From Stictocephala bisonia (Eukaryota > Arthropoda > Insecta > Hemiptera > Membracidae), in NCBI GenBank assembly GCA_035578905.1, contig JAQJVL010000057.1, positions 2,046,001 to 2,110,000 of the forward strand: a stretch of 64,000 nucleotides of DNA. Direction: 5' to 3'. Of this stretch, positions 21,202 through 32,900 are shown piece after piece; the first letter of the stretch is position 1; every line of letters starts with the position of its first letter. The notes under the pieces are model-generated. The model worked only from the letters and a program-made list of their open reading frames with translations. It was not told where the DNA came from and made no database searches. The translations under genes were made by a program, and so were the position numbers.

Positions 21202-22257
21202 CCCATTGAGGTAGTAGTTATTTTTGCTATGTTGCTCTAGTGGGCAGCAATTAAAATGTGTGAAATTGTAAGAGTATAGTAGAACTGATATAACTTTTTT
21301 TATGTTATTGATAGAGTAATGAAAATTGCTTTATTGTTTTTCTCATAGAATTTGCTGTAATAAAATGTATACCTAAACTTTCTTTAGTAAATATTTGTTT
21401 GTTTGTTATTATTAATAAATTTATAATAACAAATTTAGTTTTGAAATTTCAAAAGTAGACTAATTTTTTTTATTTTAAATATTTTTTTATATGAACAAAC
21501 CATTTATTTTATGAAAGTACATATATTTTTGTACATAAAAAGTTACGATAACATATATTTTGAAATACAGTTTTCCTAAAAAAAATAAGAAATAAAATTT
21601 AGGCTACTGTGGCTGATTTTCATTGTTTCTAATGTAGCAAAGCTGTTGTTATGGAAATTTCAATAATGGTGTCTTACAGCAACAATTTATTATCTTGAAA
21701 ACTATATTTATATAAAAAAACACTATTTACAACACAAAATACTTTCAGGAACATTTGATTCAATTTCGTCAGCATCACTTTCGTCGTCATATTCAGAATT
21801 ATGGATATGCGAACTCATACACCGGGGAATTATTACATCGTCTTCACTATCAGAGTTTTCACTACCACTTGAACCAAACTCGTAATCACTATCCAAATAT
21901 AAATCTAATTCCGAATTACGCAATCTTTTCCGATTCATATCACAACCGCAATTATTATTACATTCACAACGCACATACCCAAAACAACTTCGCGAGCAGA
22001 CGAAAACAAACTGACCAATGCCAAACAATAAAACAAATAACAGCTGATTGAACCGTGTATATTCTGCGGACAACAACAAAATCAAAGGCATTTAATTCTT
22101 AAATGTCACGGAACAGCAATCCACCACTATCTGTTGAAAAACCTAGCAACTACGATCACAACTGCGTCATTAAAACTTGCGATGTGCTGGGCACGTCAGA
22201 CGGCACCCGGTCCCGCGGAAACGGGACGTGCCTGGCACGTCGAACTACCTTAATGGG
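21202..22257 (-). mobile_element. piggyBac-like non-autonomous element 2 (inside the LINE)
   Basis: TTAA at 21198-21201 and 22258-22261 flanks 1056 bp. The ends CCCATTGAGGTAG and, reversed, CCCATTAAGGTAG match except at one position. A GC-rich palindromic block (GGTCCCGCGGAAACGGGAC, GTGCCTGGCAC) lies near the right end at about 22190-22240. A short acidic frame on the - strand remains. Confidence 0.88.
21723..21938 (-). pseudogene. piggyBac transposase N-terminal remnant (acidic)
   Basis: Reads MNRKRLRNSELDLYLDSD and then a Ser/Asp/Glu-rich stretch (SGSENSDSEDD, DDESDADEIES), 71 codons. Low-complexity acidic N termini after a basic start are typical of piggyBac transposases, but no catalytic DDD domain follows in this copy. 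Assignment rests mainly on the TTAA context. Confidence 0.55.
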
Positions 22258-22261
22258 TTAA

Positions 22262-22955
22262 AGGTAACAAAATTACATTCTTGTTTTAGATTGATTGGAA
22301 GGTTATTGAAAATTTTTATACAGTTATAAAATGTGTGGTTTTTGAAAAAGTGTGATCTGTGTGGTGGTATGTTATAGTTGTACTTGTTCCTGGTTTTACT
22401 ATATAAAGATGGTAGAAATTCAGAGAAAATGTGCTGGTTCCTTTTCATAAAAATAAGTGACTCCAAAATATAAATCGATGGAAAAGTGAGCAAATTGAAA
22501 TCTTTGAAGTAGGGGGCACATGATTCTGTTTGGCAAATTCCTGCAATTATCCTCACAGCTCTTTTTTGAAGAATGAAAAGAGTCTTTGTATAAGAGCTCT
22601 CAGATCCCCAAATGGCAACTGCATATGAGAGAAAAGGATATATAAGGGCATAATATGCGGAAAGAAGAATTTCAATGCTGGAATAGGTGGAGAGACGTCT
22701 TAATATAAAAACTCCTGACGACAAACGGCTCGCGACATGTTCGATGTGAGAGTGAAATTTCAAATTGGCGTCAAGGTGGAGCCCCAGGAATTTTACACCA
22801 TCTTCCGCAGTAACGATACTTTCTCCTATGGAAAAGTTTAGGGGAAATGTCTCTTTATGGCCAATGGAAAAATCAAGTAGTTTAGTCTTATTTGAATTGA
22901 CACACAAGAAATTTTCTTGGAACCATTGTACAATGTTGTACAATGTTGGAACCAT
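22262..22955 (-). pseudogene. LINE ORF2 C-terminal segment, interrupted by piggyBac
   Basis: Open reading through the RT C-terminal region (WFQENFLCVNSNKTKLLDF, then the AYYALIYPFLSYAVAIWG block). The last residues before the TTAA junction, NFVTF, are followed across the piggyBac insertion by sequence near 21198-21060 that continues the same protein end. The catalytic YADD region is absent because of 5' truncation. Confidence 0.8.
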
Positions 22956-22961
22956 TGTACA

Positions 22962-23290
22962 AATCTGGGAAACTTTGCACTTGACGTTCTCGTCCTTCCG
23001 CAATCCAATGCAGCTTGTGAAACGGTGTTCTCCCAAGCTAATCTAATTAAATCAAAACAAAGAAATAAAATCGTGACAGATAGAAACAGTAAGTGGCGTA
23101 CTTTAAGCTTTTCAATGTGTTCTTTCTTACGGAAGCTATGAATCTGAAGAAATTTTAAAATTGACGACATCTCAAAATTTGTAAACCAGTCAAAATTTTT
23201 TAATCTCACTACCTGCAGAATATTTGCAAGATATATTTGACACATGTGACGATGAATTCACATATGGAAGCAATTAAATAAGATATTACT
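22962..23290 (+). pseudogene. hAT transposase C-terminal dimerisation fragment, right part
   Basis: The frame from 22963 reads LGNFALDVLVLPQSNAACE, followed by TVFSQANLIKSKQRNKI. This is the hAT C-terminal dimerisation block (P-x-SN-A-x-CE-x-x-FS). It continues the fragment at 20845-21014 once the LINE is taken out. Stops follow after about 23085. Confidence 0.75.
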
Positions 23291-24833
23291 AGTTAGCTCA
23301 AAAATAAAAACTTTTATTTTAGAATTATTTTTTGTTTATAAACATTTGTGCTTTGGACACTATCATCTATTAATCAAATTAGAACAACATGAAGGACCTC
23401 CGGACGAGCGACTCAAGAGAAAGAGAAAGAAGTGGGGAATGAGAGGGGTAATTAGTTTCCTTTATTACTCACAGGTTGCGCACTGAACAGTCAAAACTTG
23501 AGGCGATTTCGCCTTCTTTAACTCTATTAACAACAGATAGCAGCACGGTCGCTCCCATATTCCGTGCCTCAATATTGGATGGAACCATCTTCTATCAATG
23601 TTAAAGTCAATGGTAAGACTTAACATTTTTGTATTACTTTCTTTTAAATTTACGTATATATATATATATAATAAATAATGAGTGTAATGTTGCTTTTATA
23701 GTGTACTGATTATTTGAGTTAACAGTACTTTGGATTAGAAAAAAGGACAATAGAAAAAAGAACTCGTCACTTTAGTGGTGTTATGGGTGACAAAAATAAT
23801 TTTATCGAAGTTAATGTAAAATATATTTTATTTCTTACATTTGAACTAAGAAATAAGGTGCAAGGTGAAATTAAATCGAGACAAATTATTTGATACTGAT
23901 AAATTGGCTTAAGTGTTAGTAATTTATCTTCCTGGAAAATGTATGATAATTTTAATGTTTCCCCATAATTGAATCGTCTAGCCCCCATAATTTCATGTTT
24001 GAAGCCTGGCAACACTGATAGACTACAGCTGTGTATGTCAGACGCTAATCTCTTATATTAATATTTCCATTCAATTCGTGTTTACGTTTTGAAGTTTGAA
24101 ATCAGCTTTCTGCCTTTCTGCTTGTATTTAGTAATTACACAGTAGTATTTATTTTGTGTTAACTTTGTAATTAGCCAGCTCATTTAATTGTTTATATTGT
24201 ATTTTGTATCCTCAGTTTATACTTGGAACCAAGTTTTGTTCTTGTTTTAGCAGTACCAAAATTGTGGAATTAGGGATTTGCTTGAATTGTTAATAAAAGT
24301 TAGTTGTTCCTCACTGTGATTTTGTACAGAATGAAACTGATAATAAATTATTTGAAAGAGAACATTATGCTCTTTTCAGTTGTTTTTTTAACAATGGGCT
24401 AATTTGAAGGTTCTTCACAAGACCAAAACCTAATATAATCGTACCAAACCTAACATAACCATACCAAACATAACAAACAAAAATAAAATCTTAATGTAAC
24501 CAGTACATTTCTAACTCTTAACACTGAATAATTTTCTGATTTCAAAACCCTTGCCATATTTGTGATCAGGACGAAATGCCATATAATTTGAGTACTCAGA
24601 AACCTATATTTACATCGACGATGCTAGAATTACAAACCAAAAAATTATTCTGTTTTCTTCATTTTCATAACTTTCCTAGCTTTTCTTCCCTAATTGAAAT
24701 ATGCATAGTGTGCTCTTTCCAATAATTACCGCAATGTTTTATAGCTGTTGAGAAACATATTACCTGGAATAAAATGTGTAGTTTTCAATCTCATTAATTT
24801 TTAACATGGTTTACAACAAATATTTTGTGATTT
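23291..24833. other. intergenic sequence, nothing recognised
   Basis: More GC-rich at 23395-23560 (possible decayed DNA transposon interior, no ends found), otherwise AT-rich without exon-like frames. Confidence 0.4.
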
Positions 24834-24837
24834 TTAA

Positions 24838-25494
24838 CCATCCAAGTGGCAGTAGAAACATTCAGTGGCACGACATTTTGAGTAATTTTGCATGCCTCAA
24901 CTAAAAGCCTCATATAAACATCTCGAGTAATCAAAATATGGTATATAATATATCAAATTAAAGCTTGTAACATGCACAATACAATAATAACATAATTGAA
25001 GTACGTATTAAACACTTGAATAAACAATCTTGTGTTGCACCCAAAAAAATTGTTCAAAATTTTGTTTTTATTTGAATGCCCAATTTGAGTATATGTAGAA
25101 GGAAGGACCACATAAAAAGTGAGATAGTCAGTTTTTCTAAATGTTATTGTTAGCAAAAAAATGTACTGTATAGTTTATTTATACAACTAAATACTATAAA
25201 ATCACAATAAAAATAACAGAGTAGAACTAACTTAGTGACTTGTAGTGTTGCCTATCAACAGACTCTCAGTGAACAAAAAAGTTAAAGACTCAAATGACAA
25301 AACGAGGAAAAAAACAAGCATGAGTACAATATGAAAGGATAATTAGAATCCTCATTCATTTATTATAAGCGACAATTAGTTTTGGACACCCATAAGTTAT
25401 TTAAACCCATAAACAAAAAAAGGCTTACATTGATGGACGCTGTAGCCTATCTAGGGGGAGATAGATGCTACAGCATCTTTTGCCTCTTGGAGGG
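24838..25494. mobile_element. piggyBac-like non-autonomous element 3
   Basis: TTAA at 24834-24837 and 25495-25498 flanks 657 bp. The ends CCATCCAAGTGGCAGTAGA and, reversed, CCCTCCAAGAGGCAAAAGA agree at 15 of 19 positions. A palindromic block (TGTAGCCTATCT / AGATAGATGCTACA) sits next to the right end, as in the other copies. Confidence 0.7.
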
Positions 25495-25636
25495 TTAAAT
25501 CTACTTTCTAGTTAGAGTGATTTGTTATTGTTATGGTACCTGCACTCATTTCCATCAAAAATTCATATAGGGACTAATCTAAAATTCTATGCTTAATTCT
25601 ATTAAATAAAAAATATGCAAGAAAGTATGATTTATG

Positions 25637-25672
25637 GTTATGAAAATGTAGCCATTTCTCGAAGGGTCTGCA
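25637..25672 (+). repeat. 36-bp direct repeat, copy 1
   Basis: GTTATGAAAATGTAGCCATT and the following 16 bases recur at 26877-26912 with one mismatch. Confidence 0.8.
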
Positions 25673-25944
25673 AATTCTTAAAACTGTCTTCATCTTTCTG
25701 GCTAGTCTATTGTATTTTAGGCCAGTTTCCAAAAGGGTTAAAAGCTGTTATTTTTCATTTAATATGTGTTTTTTACGCATAATACGAACATGTAAATAGT
25801 TTTGAGGAAAGATTATAATGTTTACCTATAAAAATCTCTAAACTAATGCATACTTTAAAAAATTTTAGATATGCGTTAAATTTGTGTTCCTGACCGAGTA
25901 GCATTTATTAATAGAATATTCTGAAGCATCAGTTGAACTGTGAA

Positions 25945-27190
25945 TAGTGATGTAAAATGCCTGGACATTTATAAGTCAGGGCAAATGCCCAGGGAACGTG
26001 CCTGGGAAAATGCCCTAAATCCATAAATGCCTGGGCATTCATATACTTTAAATGTAAATAGGCCTCAACAATAGAGAAAAGTGTTATGACTCTAATTATT
26101 AATACATTTTTAAATCTCAATATACATACATATATTTGTATAGGCCTATATATATATTTAAGGGATTATATCTATATTATCTAAGGGAAATATTTGGTGT
26201 CTTTAGTTGATTTATAGAAAAATTTTAAATGTTGATTTACTACAGTATCTAACACATAATTGGGTTTTATAATTGGGAAAAGATATTCAGACTAGTAATA
26301 ACATTTATTATTAATATTTTTCTTATACATGTTAATTTTTTTTAATAAGCAATTTCAACTATTTGCTAAATGAAAAACTAATTAGGTTTATTACATTATT
26401 TTCACTACAAAGTCTCTTTATTTCAAATATTTCATTGGGTTAAAGAACAAAATTGCTTAATGTTTTATCACAAAACAACCATTATTAGACAACAAATATT
26501 AAACACTTATTGACCACATTGGTGGCTTTGCTCCCATTCAATGCCTCCAATCATCCCTCCATAATTTTTTTCCAAGCTTATTTCTTTATCCAGCCCCCTT
26601 GAATTAAAAGTGAGTCATTTTATGTTTTTATTGAACTAAGTAGGGGTAGTCCTAATGAATTCGCAGTGAGAATATATTTATCTGATAATATTGAAAATAT
26701 ATTTTTCAATAGTTTATACTTTAGTTGTTCATACCCTTAAAAATAATTTCTATCCTACTAATGTAATTTATTATAATTTAACCTAAGGCTAATTTTTAGA
26801 ATTTATAGGGTGCAAAAAAAGTGCTTAACAATTCCACAATATATTAAGGCACTCAGATATATCTATTGTAGCCTCAGTTATGAAAATGTAGCCATTTCCC
26901 GAAGGGTCTGCAATTTGTGCAAATGATATACGGAAGTTTTAAGGACTATATTTTAACGAGCTCAAGGTTTGTTCAATAACTACACCTTTGATAATGATCT
27001 TAAAGTAAGTTTTAGCAACCCAATGGTCTTAAAGAAATTTATAGGCAGTAGGCACTCAAATAAACATGTACAAGTAGTTAAAGGTTAAAACTACTTTTTT
27101 TATAAATGGCCAGTTTTGGGCGCTTAAAATTGCTTTGGGCAAATGCCCATTTATAAATTACCGGCCCACTGGTCCTTTGCCCGTCCCACT
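25945..27190. mobile_element. possible hAT-type non-autonomous element
   Basis: The left side has TAGTGATGTAAAATGCCTGG with GGGCAAATGCCC palindromes. The right side has GGGCAAATGCCCATTTATAA near 27139, then CCCACTGG. The repeated short palindromes and the TAGTG/CACTG-like ends suggest hAT. No 8-bp duplication was established. Confidence 0.35.
26877..26912 (+). repeat. 36-bp direct repeat, copy 2
   Basis: Second copy of the 25637-25672 motif, 1240 bp downstream in the same orientation. Confidence 0.8.
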
Positions 27191-27441
27191 AACTATGAAT
27201 AAGTCAGATCCTTCAATTGGTGACTGAACAGCTGAAGCGATGTCAGACTTTAACTGAAGAAAAGCAGCATCCGACTTTGGTGGAAGGGAAGTGACTGGTT
27301 ATTGCTGAAGATTTGGGTTTTCTTTGAACAATTAGGGATTAGACAAGCTTAATATGCAAACCATTATTTCTCTTTAGCTAGACAGAGATTTTTGTAAATA
27401 TTTTTGGTAGTTCTAACAAAGTCTGGATCTGGCTTTATGGT

Positions 27442-27840
27442 TCAGTATGACATACAGTAACCCAATAACTCGATTGTAATTTCTAGAAATTTACGTTTTT
27501 CACAGTTGATAGAAGTATTATATTTTAGAGTACTGAAATTAATGCAACCAGGAAATGTCCTATTGTTTGTGTCATCTAGATAAGCTGCAGATGTCTTCAT
27601 ATGTTTCTTAAAAATTATTTCAGTAATAATAAGCTTAAGAAAGGCTACAACGAATTTGGTTACAACGAATGGAGTTTGTTGGAACCGAAACAGCTTGCTA
27701 TCAGCTTCAGACTCTATAAACGGTTTGTCTTGTGCAATTAAAATCTGATGATAAGGAGAGTGCAAATCTAATATACTGTACATGTATGCATCACCGCCTG
27801 AATATTGTACCATTCTTTTCTTTTCATGACCATCTTTGAT
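27442..27840 (-). pseudogene. Ty3/gypsy-type reverse transcriptase fragment
   Basis: Reads YSILDLHSPYHQI (motif like SVLDLKSGYHQI of Ty3/gypsy RT), FRFQQTPF and a degraded catalytic YLDDTN. No LTR, protease or integrase was found nearby. It is a decayed piece of an LTR retrotransposon and cannot be functional. Confidence 0.6.
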
Positions 27841-28601
27841 ATAATTAATTATGTGTGCTCTCTAAGGAGATATTCTTCAATTATCTCTTCTGCCATCATG
27901 CTTTCAATTTAAACCTTAATAAATTAAAAATAATCACTAGAAGAGCAATCTAGACTTAATAGCAACCAGTCTATATTTTAGTAAAAGACTAGAAAAGAGA
28001 TGGAAAGGTTCAATATTAGGTTGGGCAAGACTACAGCTTTTGGATGGTTCATTCTATCTTCTAAATATAATTTCCAATGTCTTCATTGGCCAGAAGTGCG
28101 GGGAATTAGGGTGACTCATACCTTCCTTCCTACCGCCATCCTAGCTGGACAGACCGGCTTCACTCACGACGGGTCTATTGCCCCTCTATGTTATACTGGC
28201 TCGCTGGTATAAGCTACAATGAATTTCCAATCGAGATGGGTTTACCCAAGTGCACACCAAAACGGTAAACTTTGTTGTTTATGTGTAATTTTACAAGGTT
28301 ATTTACAAGAACGGAACTGTTATGTACCTTCGAACAGAACAAAAATGATGGTAGTTTGAAAAAAAAAAACATTATACTACTTACATTTAAAAACAACTAA
28401 ACACTAAAAATGTGTTATTCACTCGACTGGCCTCACACAATATGGGTCATCACTGTATATAGAAATGTGCACTCCTCTTTTGTAACTTGATGTGACAGAT
28501 TACTAAAGCTAACCTATTCTTATGTTGACTTGAAATATTGTGATATATTGCCTTAATATTCAAACAGATAAATAATAATGAAATGTAGTAAATGCTAGGA
28601 A
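27841..28601. other. intergenic sequence, nothing recognised
   Basis: A GC-richer patch at 28080-28205 has a 70-codon frame without recognisable domain. Confidence 0.4.
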
Positions 28602-28972
28602 TATCATTGTACGTGTATTGGCGGGCGGGCGGGTAAATATCAATGTACATGAATGGGCGGATGGGTGGGTGAATACCACTGTACATGAATGGGCGGGTGG
28701 GTGGGTGAATACCACTATATATGAATGGGCGGGTGGGTGGGTGAATAACACTGTTCGTGAATGGGCGGGTGGGGTGGGTGAATACCACTATACGTGAATG
28801 GGCGGGTGAATAACACTGTACGTGAATGGGTCGGTGAATACCACTGTACGTGAATGGGCGGGTGATTGGGTGAATACCACTGTACGTGAATGGGTGGGTG
28901 GGTGAGTGAATACCACTCTTCAAGAGATGTGGGTGAATACCACTGTACGTGAATGGGCGGTTGGGTGGGTGA
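28602..28972 (+). repeat. G-rich minisatellite, locus 1
   Basis: About ten diverged units of roughly 30-42 bp built as GGGTGAATACCACTGTACGT, then GAATGGGCGGGTGGGT. The G strand (+) repeatedly offers GGGCGGGTGGGTGGG, a G-quadruplex type motif. It is located 0.9 kb upstream of the RNPC3 start codon. Confidence 0.93.
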
Positions 28973-29832
28973 AATGTAGTAAAAGCATGCCCCAGACCAG
29001 CTTGAAAATAATATATAAATTAGTAGAGGGAAGCATTTTTATCCACATCAATTTTCAAGTATTTACTATCCATCTGTCACTTGGAAATGTCTTGTTTTAG
29101 CAAATGCTGGCTTTTATTCACATCACTAGTGCCTTGATTGGAACTGTTTGTGTGCTAGATTTGTACTTCCTTAGAGATCAATGCCTTTTTCAGCTTAAGA
29201 TTTCAGTCTACAAACTATGCCTACAATGGGGTAGGGTCATTGAGATCACAGAGGACTCGAATTGTGACTGCTAAGAAACCTTTTCATTGATTAATTGCTT
29301 TATATAATTATGAGAACATTTTTTATGGTTTGGTTAATTGTTAAGTCATGTTTTTTAACCATGTGCTGATTAATTTTTCTTATTTTACACCCTTTACTAG
29401 AATGTTATTTTATATAATCACATCCTAAATAGGTAGTGATGATAACTATGAGGCCTTCAGAAGATTGCTTCTTTTAAGCTGAAAAAAAAGATACTATGAT
29501 ACGGGTCAAGAAAAAAAAAAACTACTTGTAAATGAAGACTAAGGTAGTAAGTAACACCAGACAGGAGTTTTTTTACCTGTCGAAACGTGTTTATTCCTTA
29601 AAACACTTGAAGCATTACAAATCTCCAAATATTACCTACCAATCATAAAAAAAGTAAAGCGTTCAGTATGTAATTTTGATTTTAATCTACTTATATTTTG
29701 GATTTCTAAATAATATAGAAGACATGACACTGTAATTAAATTTTTACAATTTTATGTTAATTGAATTTTTTCTTTGATTTTAGGTGAAAATTATAATAAT
29801 TATGTCTTTATAATATAATTATAGCTGTAGCC
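28973..29832. other. sequence upstream of RNPC3
   Basis: No coding exon was found. A possible 5' UTR acceptor (GATTTTAG) lies at about 29783. No promoter motif was identified with confidence. Confidence 0.35.
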
Positions 29833-29975
29833 ATGAAACAAGATACAGTTTTGATACGCCACTTGCCTTCAATTTTAACCCATCAAGAAAAATCTGATTT
29901 GCTGAAATATTTTGGAGCCAAAGATGTAAAAATTGTTGGAAAGGAAGGAAAAAAATCAAATCTTGTGTATGCCAG
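29833..29975 (+). CDS. RNPC3: RNPC3 coding exon 1
   Basis: ATG at 29833 heads MKQDTVLIRHLPSI. The donor GCCAG/gtcagt at 29975/29976 leaves phase 2. It encodes the first half of RRM1. Confidence 0.9.
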
Positions 29976-32900
29976 GTCAGTATTTCTCCAAACTATATTA
30001 CATGCTTTTCTCAGTCATACAATTATTTTTTATCTATAATCCAATAGCGTAGCAAGGAAGACATTCAACAACAGAAGAAAGAACTTCAATGTCCGTTGAG
30101 TGTAATTCATGAAAAGATGTTGCAGCAGATGCAACTTCAGTGGCACTTTGACAAGAATTGTCAAACAAGTGGCAGAGGTTTGACGAGATTGAAAATCTTT
30201 TTAGAAATGCATTGTAAGTATCAATTCTCTTGTTTAACTCAGACAGAAGCTTGTTAATTATTAGTGTATAGCTTTCTTTGAATTTGTCATCCACGTTTTC
30301 TTCCGTAGTCTCTTTTTCTTCTTCAGAATCAGAAGAATCTCCACCCCCTCCTACTCATGATCCGACGCCAGCGTCCAGCCTGACGAAATAAGCCAGTCAT
30401 GCCCAACTCGCCTTGTGTACATCGACAGCTGCCCTTATACTCAGTGATGTACTACGCAGAATAATAGTGAAGTCTGATATAAAATATCTAATGTATTAAA
30501 AAACTTATCTTTGAACTTTTTATAGTTTTAATTAGTGTATAAATCTGAGTGAAAACAAAAATGTTGCATAAAACTGTCCTTCAAAATTTACCGCTCTGGG
30601 CCCGGGCCCATGTGCCCCATGCTTGAATTCAGCCCTGATGGTGATATATGGCTCAATATCTTGATGAGTTCAGACACAGTTGCATGTATAGCCTTTGTAC
30701 AATGAGGCTTGTTTTATTATCTGAGAGAGATACCTTTCCAGCAATGAAGGAAAATGCCAGTGACATTTAGTATTGTGTTTTATCATTGACTATAGAATCA
30801 AAAAGACAGAATAAAAAAAAAATCAATGCATTTGCTGTTGATGTGTACCTGTGCTGCTATCTAATGTTGAATGCATTAAAATAAGAACTTAGACGACAGT
30901 TTTGTGTACTATTAGCTCAGCTGTTATTTACTTCAGCATGTACTGAAGAGAGAAAGAGGAAGGATATTACACCTCTGAAGATATTACAAGGACTTCAATA
31001 GTTTCTTAGGAAGAGAAAACCACCTTCACAGGATTCATATGAGCCAACAGTCTACCTGTTCTTATTTATAGTTAATGGTTTTACTTTTTTACATGTTTTG
31101 TATTTCATGAACTTGTCTGCTCATTTACGTTAGGTGATAAGGAATAAGCTAACTCACTAAGATATGTACATGTTTTACATACAAAATGATATAGGTCTAT
31201 TATATAATTCTTAGGAAGAGTAATTGTTATGTTGCCCATCATATGTTTTTAATTTAGAGATTTTACCAAATTATTTATCAAGCTATGTTTGCTTTCTTAG
31301 GTATGAGAATGATAAAGCAGCTCAAGTAGCGATTCATAAACTGCATCAGTTAGATGTTTTGGGTGAAAGAATATCAGCTGAACTTGCAAGAGGCTCAGGT
31401 CCGGACACCGAGGATTCTGTTGATGCCAGGTTTGTATGAATGTGCTGGTATAATGTATATAATTATTGTCTATAAAATCAGCAATGCCCTTGTCAAAGCA
31501 ATCACTAATTTAAAATTGTTGTGATAACAATGATACATATTTTAATATTTTTAGTTGATTTGGTTAGTACATAATGTGTTTTCATCTTGAGTGAAAATTG
31601 TATCTTAGATTAAATCTGAAAATGATTTATGTATTATGTTAGACCCATTTTGATAGTATTTTGTTTTTATTTGAAATAAAACCCATTGAGTTATCGGTAA
31701 TTACAACTTAGTATTATCAGTTCTCAGTATTTCAGTTAAGTACACGTTAATTGATTAGGAAACAGGAAGTATTTTATATATAACATAACAAATTGTGCCA
31801 CAGTTCAAATTTCAATTTAAAATTCAAAATATTTATTACCTTCAGAATAAGTTTATATAAATTGTTTGTAGGAAAATAACCATAACTAAACTTAAAATTA
31901 AATAAACAAATTATTACTTTCTACTACCATAGCTAAAACATAATAAAAGAAACACTTTGAAAAAATAAGCTTACTTGTGCCTTCAATACCGGAGAAACTC
32001 AAGATTGCTCGAGGAGTTTGTCCCTTTGTCCCTTAACATCTTTAAGATCTTAAAGATGTCAACTTATCTTAAAGATCTTGATCTTTAAGATAAGTTGAAA
32101 AAGTCACTACCATTAAAATTTAAATTGTATTTAATACTCTTTGTTTACAGAGTTCTGAACATAACAGATGAGAAACAAGATAAAATATTAAAAGCAAGAG
32201 AAATATTTTTAAAGAAACTAGGACTTTCATTAAAAAATTTTGACTTTAATCAGCCACCTCCTTTAAACATTTATTACCAGTATCCTCCACCTACAAAAGC
32301 TGTGTTAACAAATATCTGTAAAGCGATGGCAAATGTACCCAAGTTATATACTCAAGTCTTACATCTTATGAACAAAATGAACCTTCCTTGTCCTTTCACT
32401 GATAATTACCCTCTGGACTCAGACTTATTTCAAGAAAAGAAATTTAATATTACAATTGATGAGGGAAACAGTATCATGGAAGAGGATAATGAAGATAGGT
32501 CCATGTCAGAAAACGAGTCCGAAATAGGTAGTGATTCTGAACACCGCCCTGGAGAAATAATCCCGATGAAAAGAAAAAGGAAAGAAAGAAAAGTGATTAA
32601 ACGACCAAGATTTGTGAAACCGCAAGCTCATACTGTTCAAAGCAGCAAAGTAGGTTTAAAGCCAAATGATGTTTTTGAAAGTGCACCGAGAGAGCATGTT
32701 CAAAAAAAGATAGAACTTAAAATCACTGCAGACTTAAGTTCTATACAAAATGCCCAAGAAACTCAGTACAAAGAGAGTCTTGGAGGATTTGATGTCATTA
32801 AAACTCCTCTTAAAATACAAGAAAAAATAATTGATCCTGAAGATAATCCTGAATGTAGCTTGGAAGAACAAAGTCCTACTTGTATTACTTCAGAACAATT

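Larger units (their letters stand above)
21015..22961 (-). mobile_element. 5'-truncated LINE inserted in the hAT fragment
   Basis: Six-base AATCTG flanks it (21009-21014 and 22962-22967). The 3' tail is (AAATAC)n at about 21030-21053. The coding C terminus (22262-22950, - strand) contains FLGLHLDANLKFHSHIEHV and LQKRAVRIIAGICQTESC, as in jockey/BS-like LINEs. The coding sequence is cut by a piggyBac-like element at 21202-22257 and resumes in frame on the left side (KSFLLKNSFYSV). Confidence 0.8.

Noticed and set aside
25700..25745. A piggyBac-type right end CCAAAAGGGTTAA
   Set aside because: No partner end or subterminal palindrome was found.
27442..27840. An active LTR retrotransposon or endogenous retrovirus
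   Set aside because: Only a short degraded RT segment is present. There are no LTRs, protease, integrase or envelope-like frames around it.
28450..28923. 157-codon Pro/Thr/His-rich frame on the - strand
   Set aside because: It is the translation of the minisatellite at 28602-28972 and its flank; there is no independent sign of coding.
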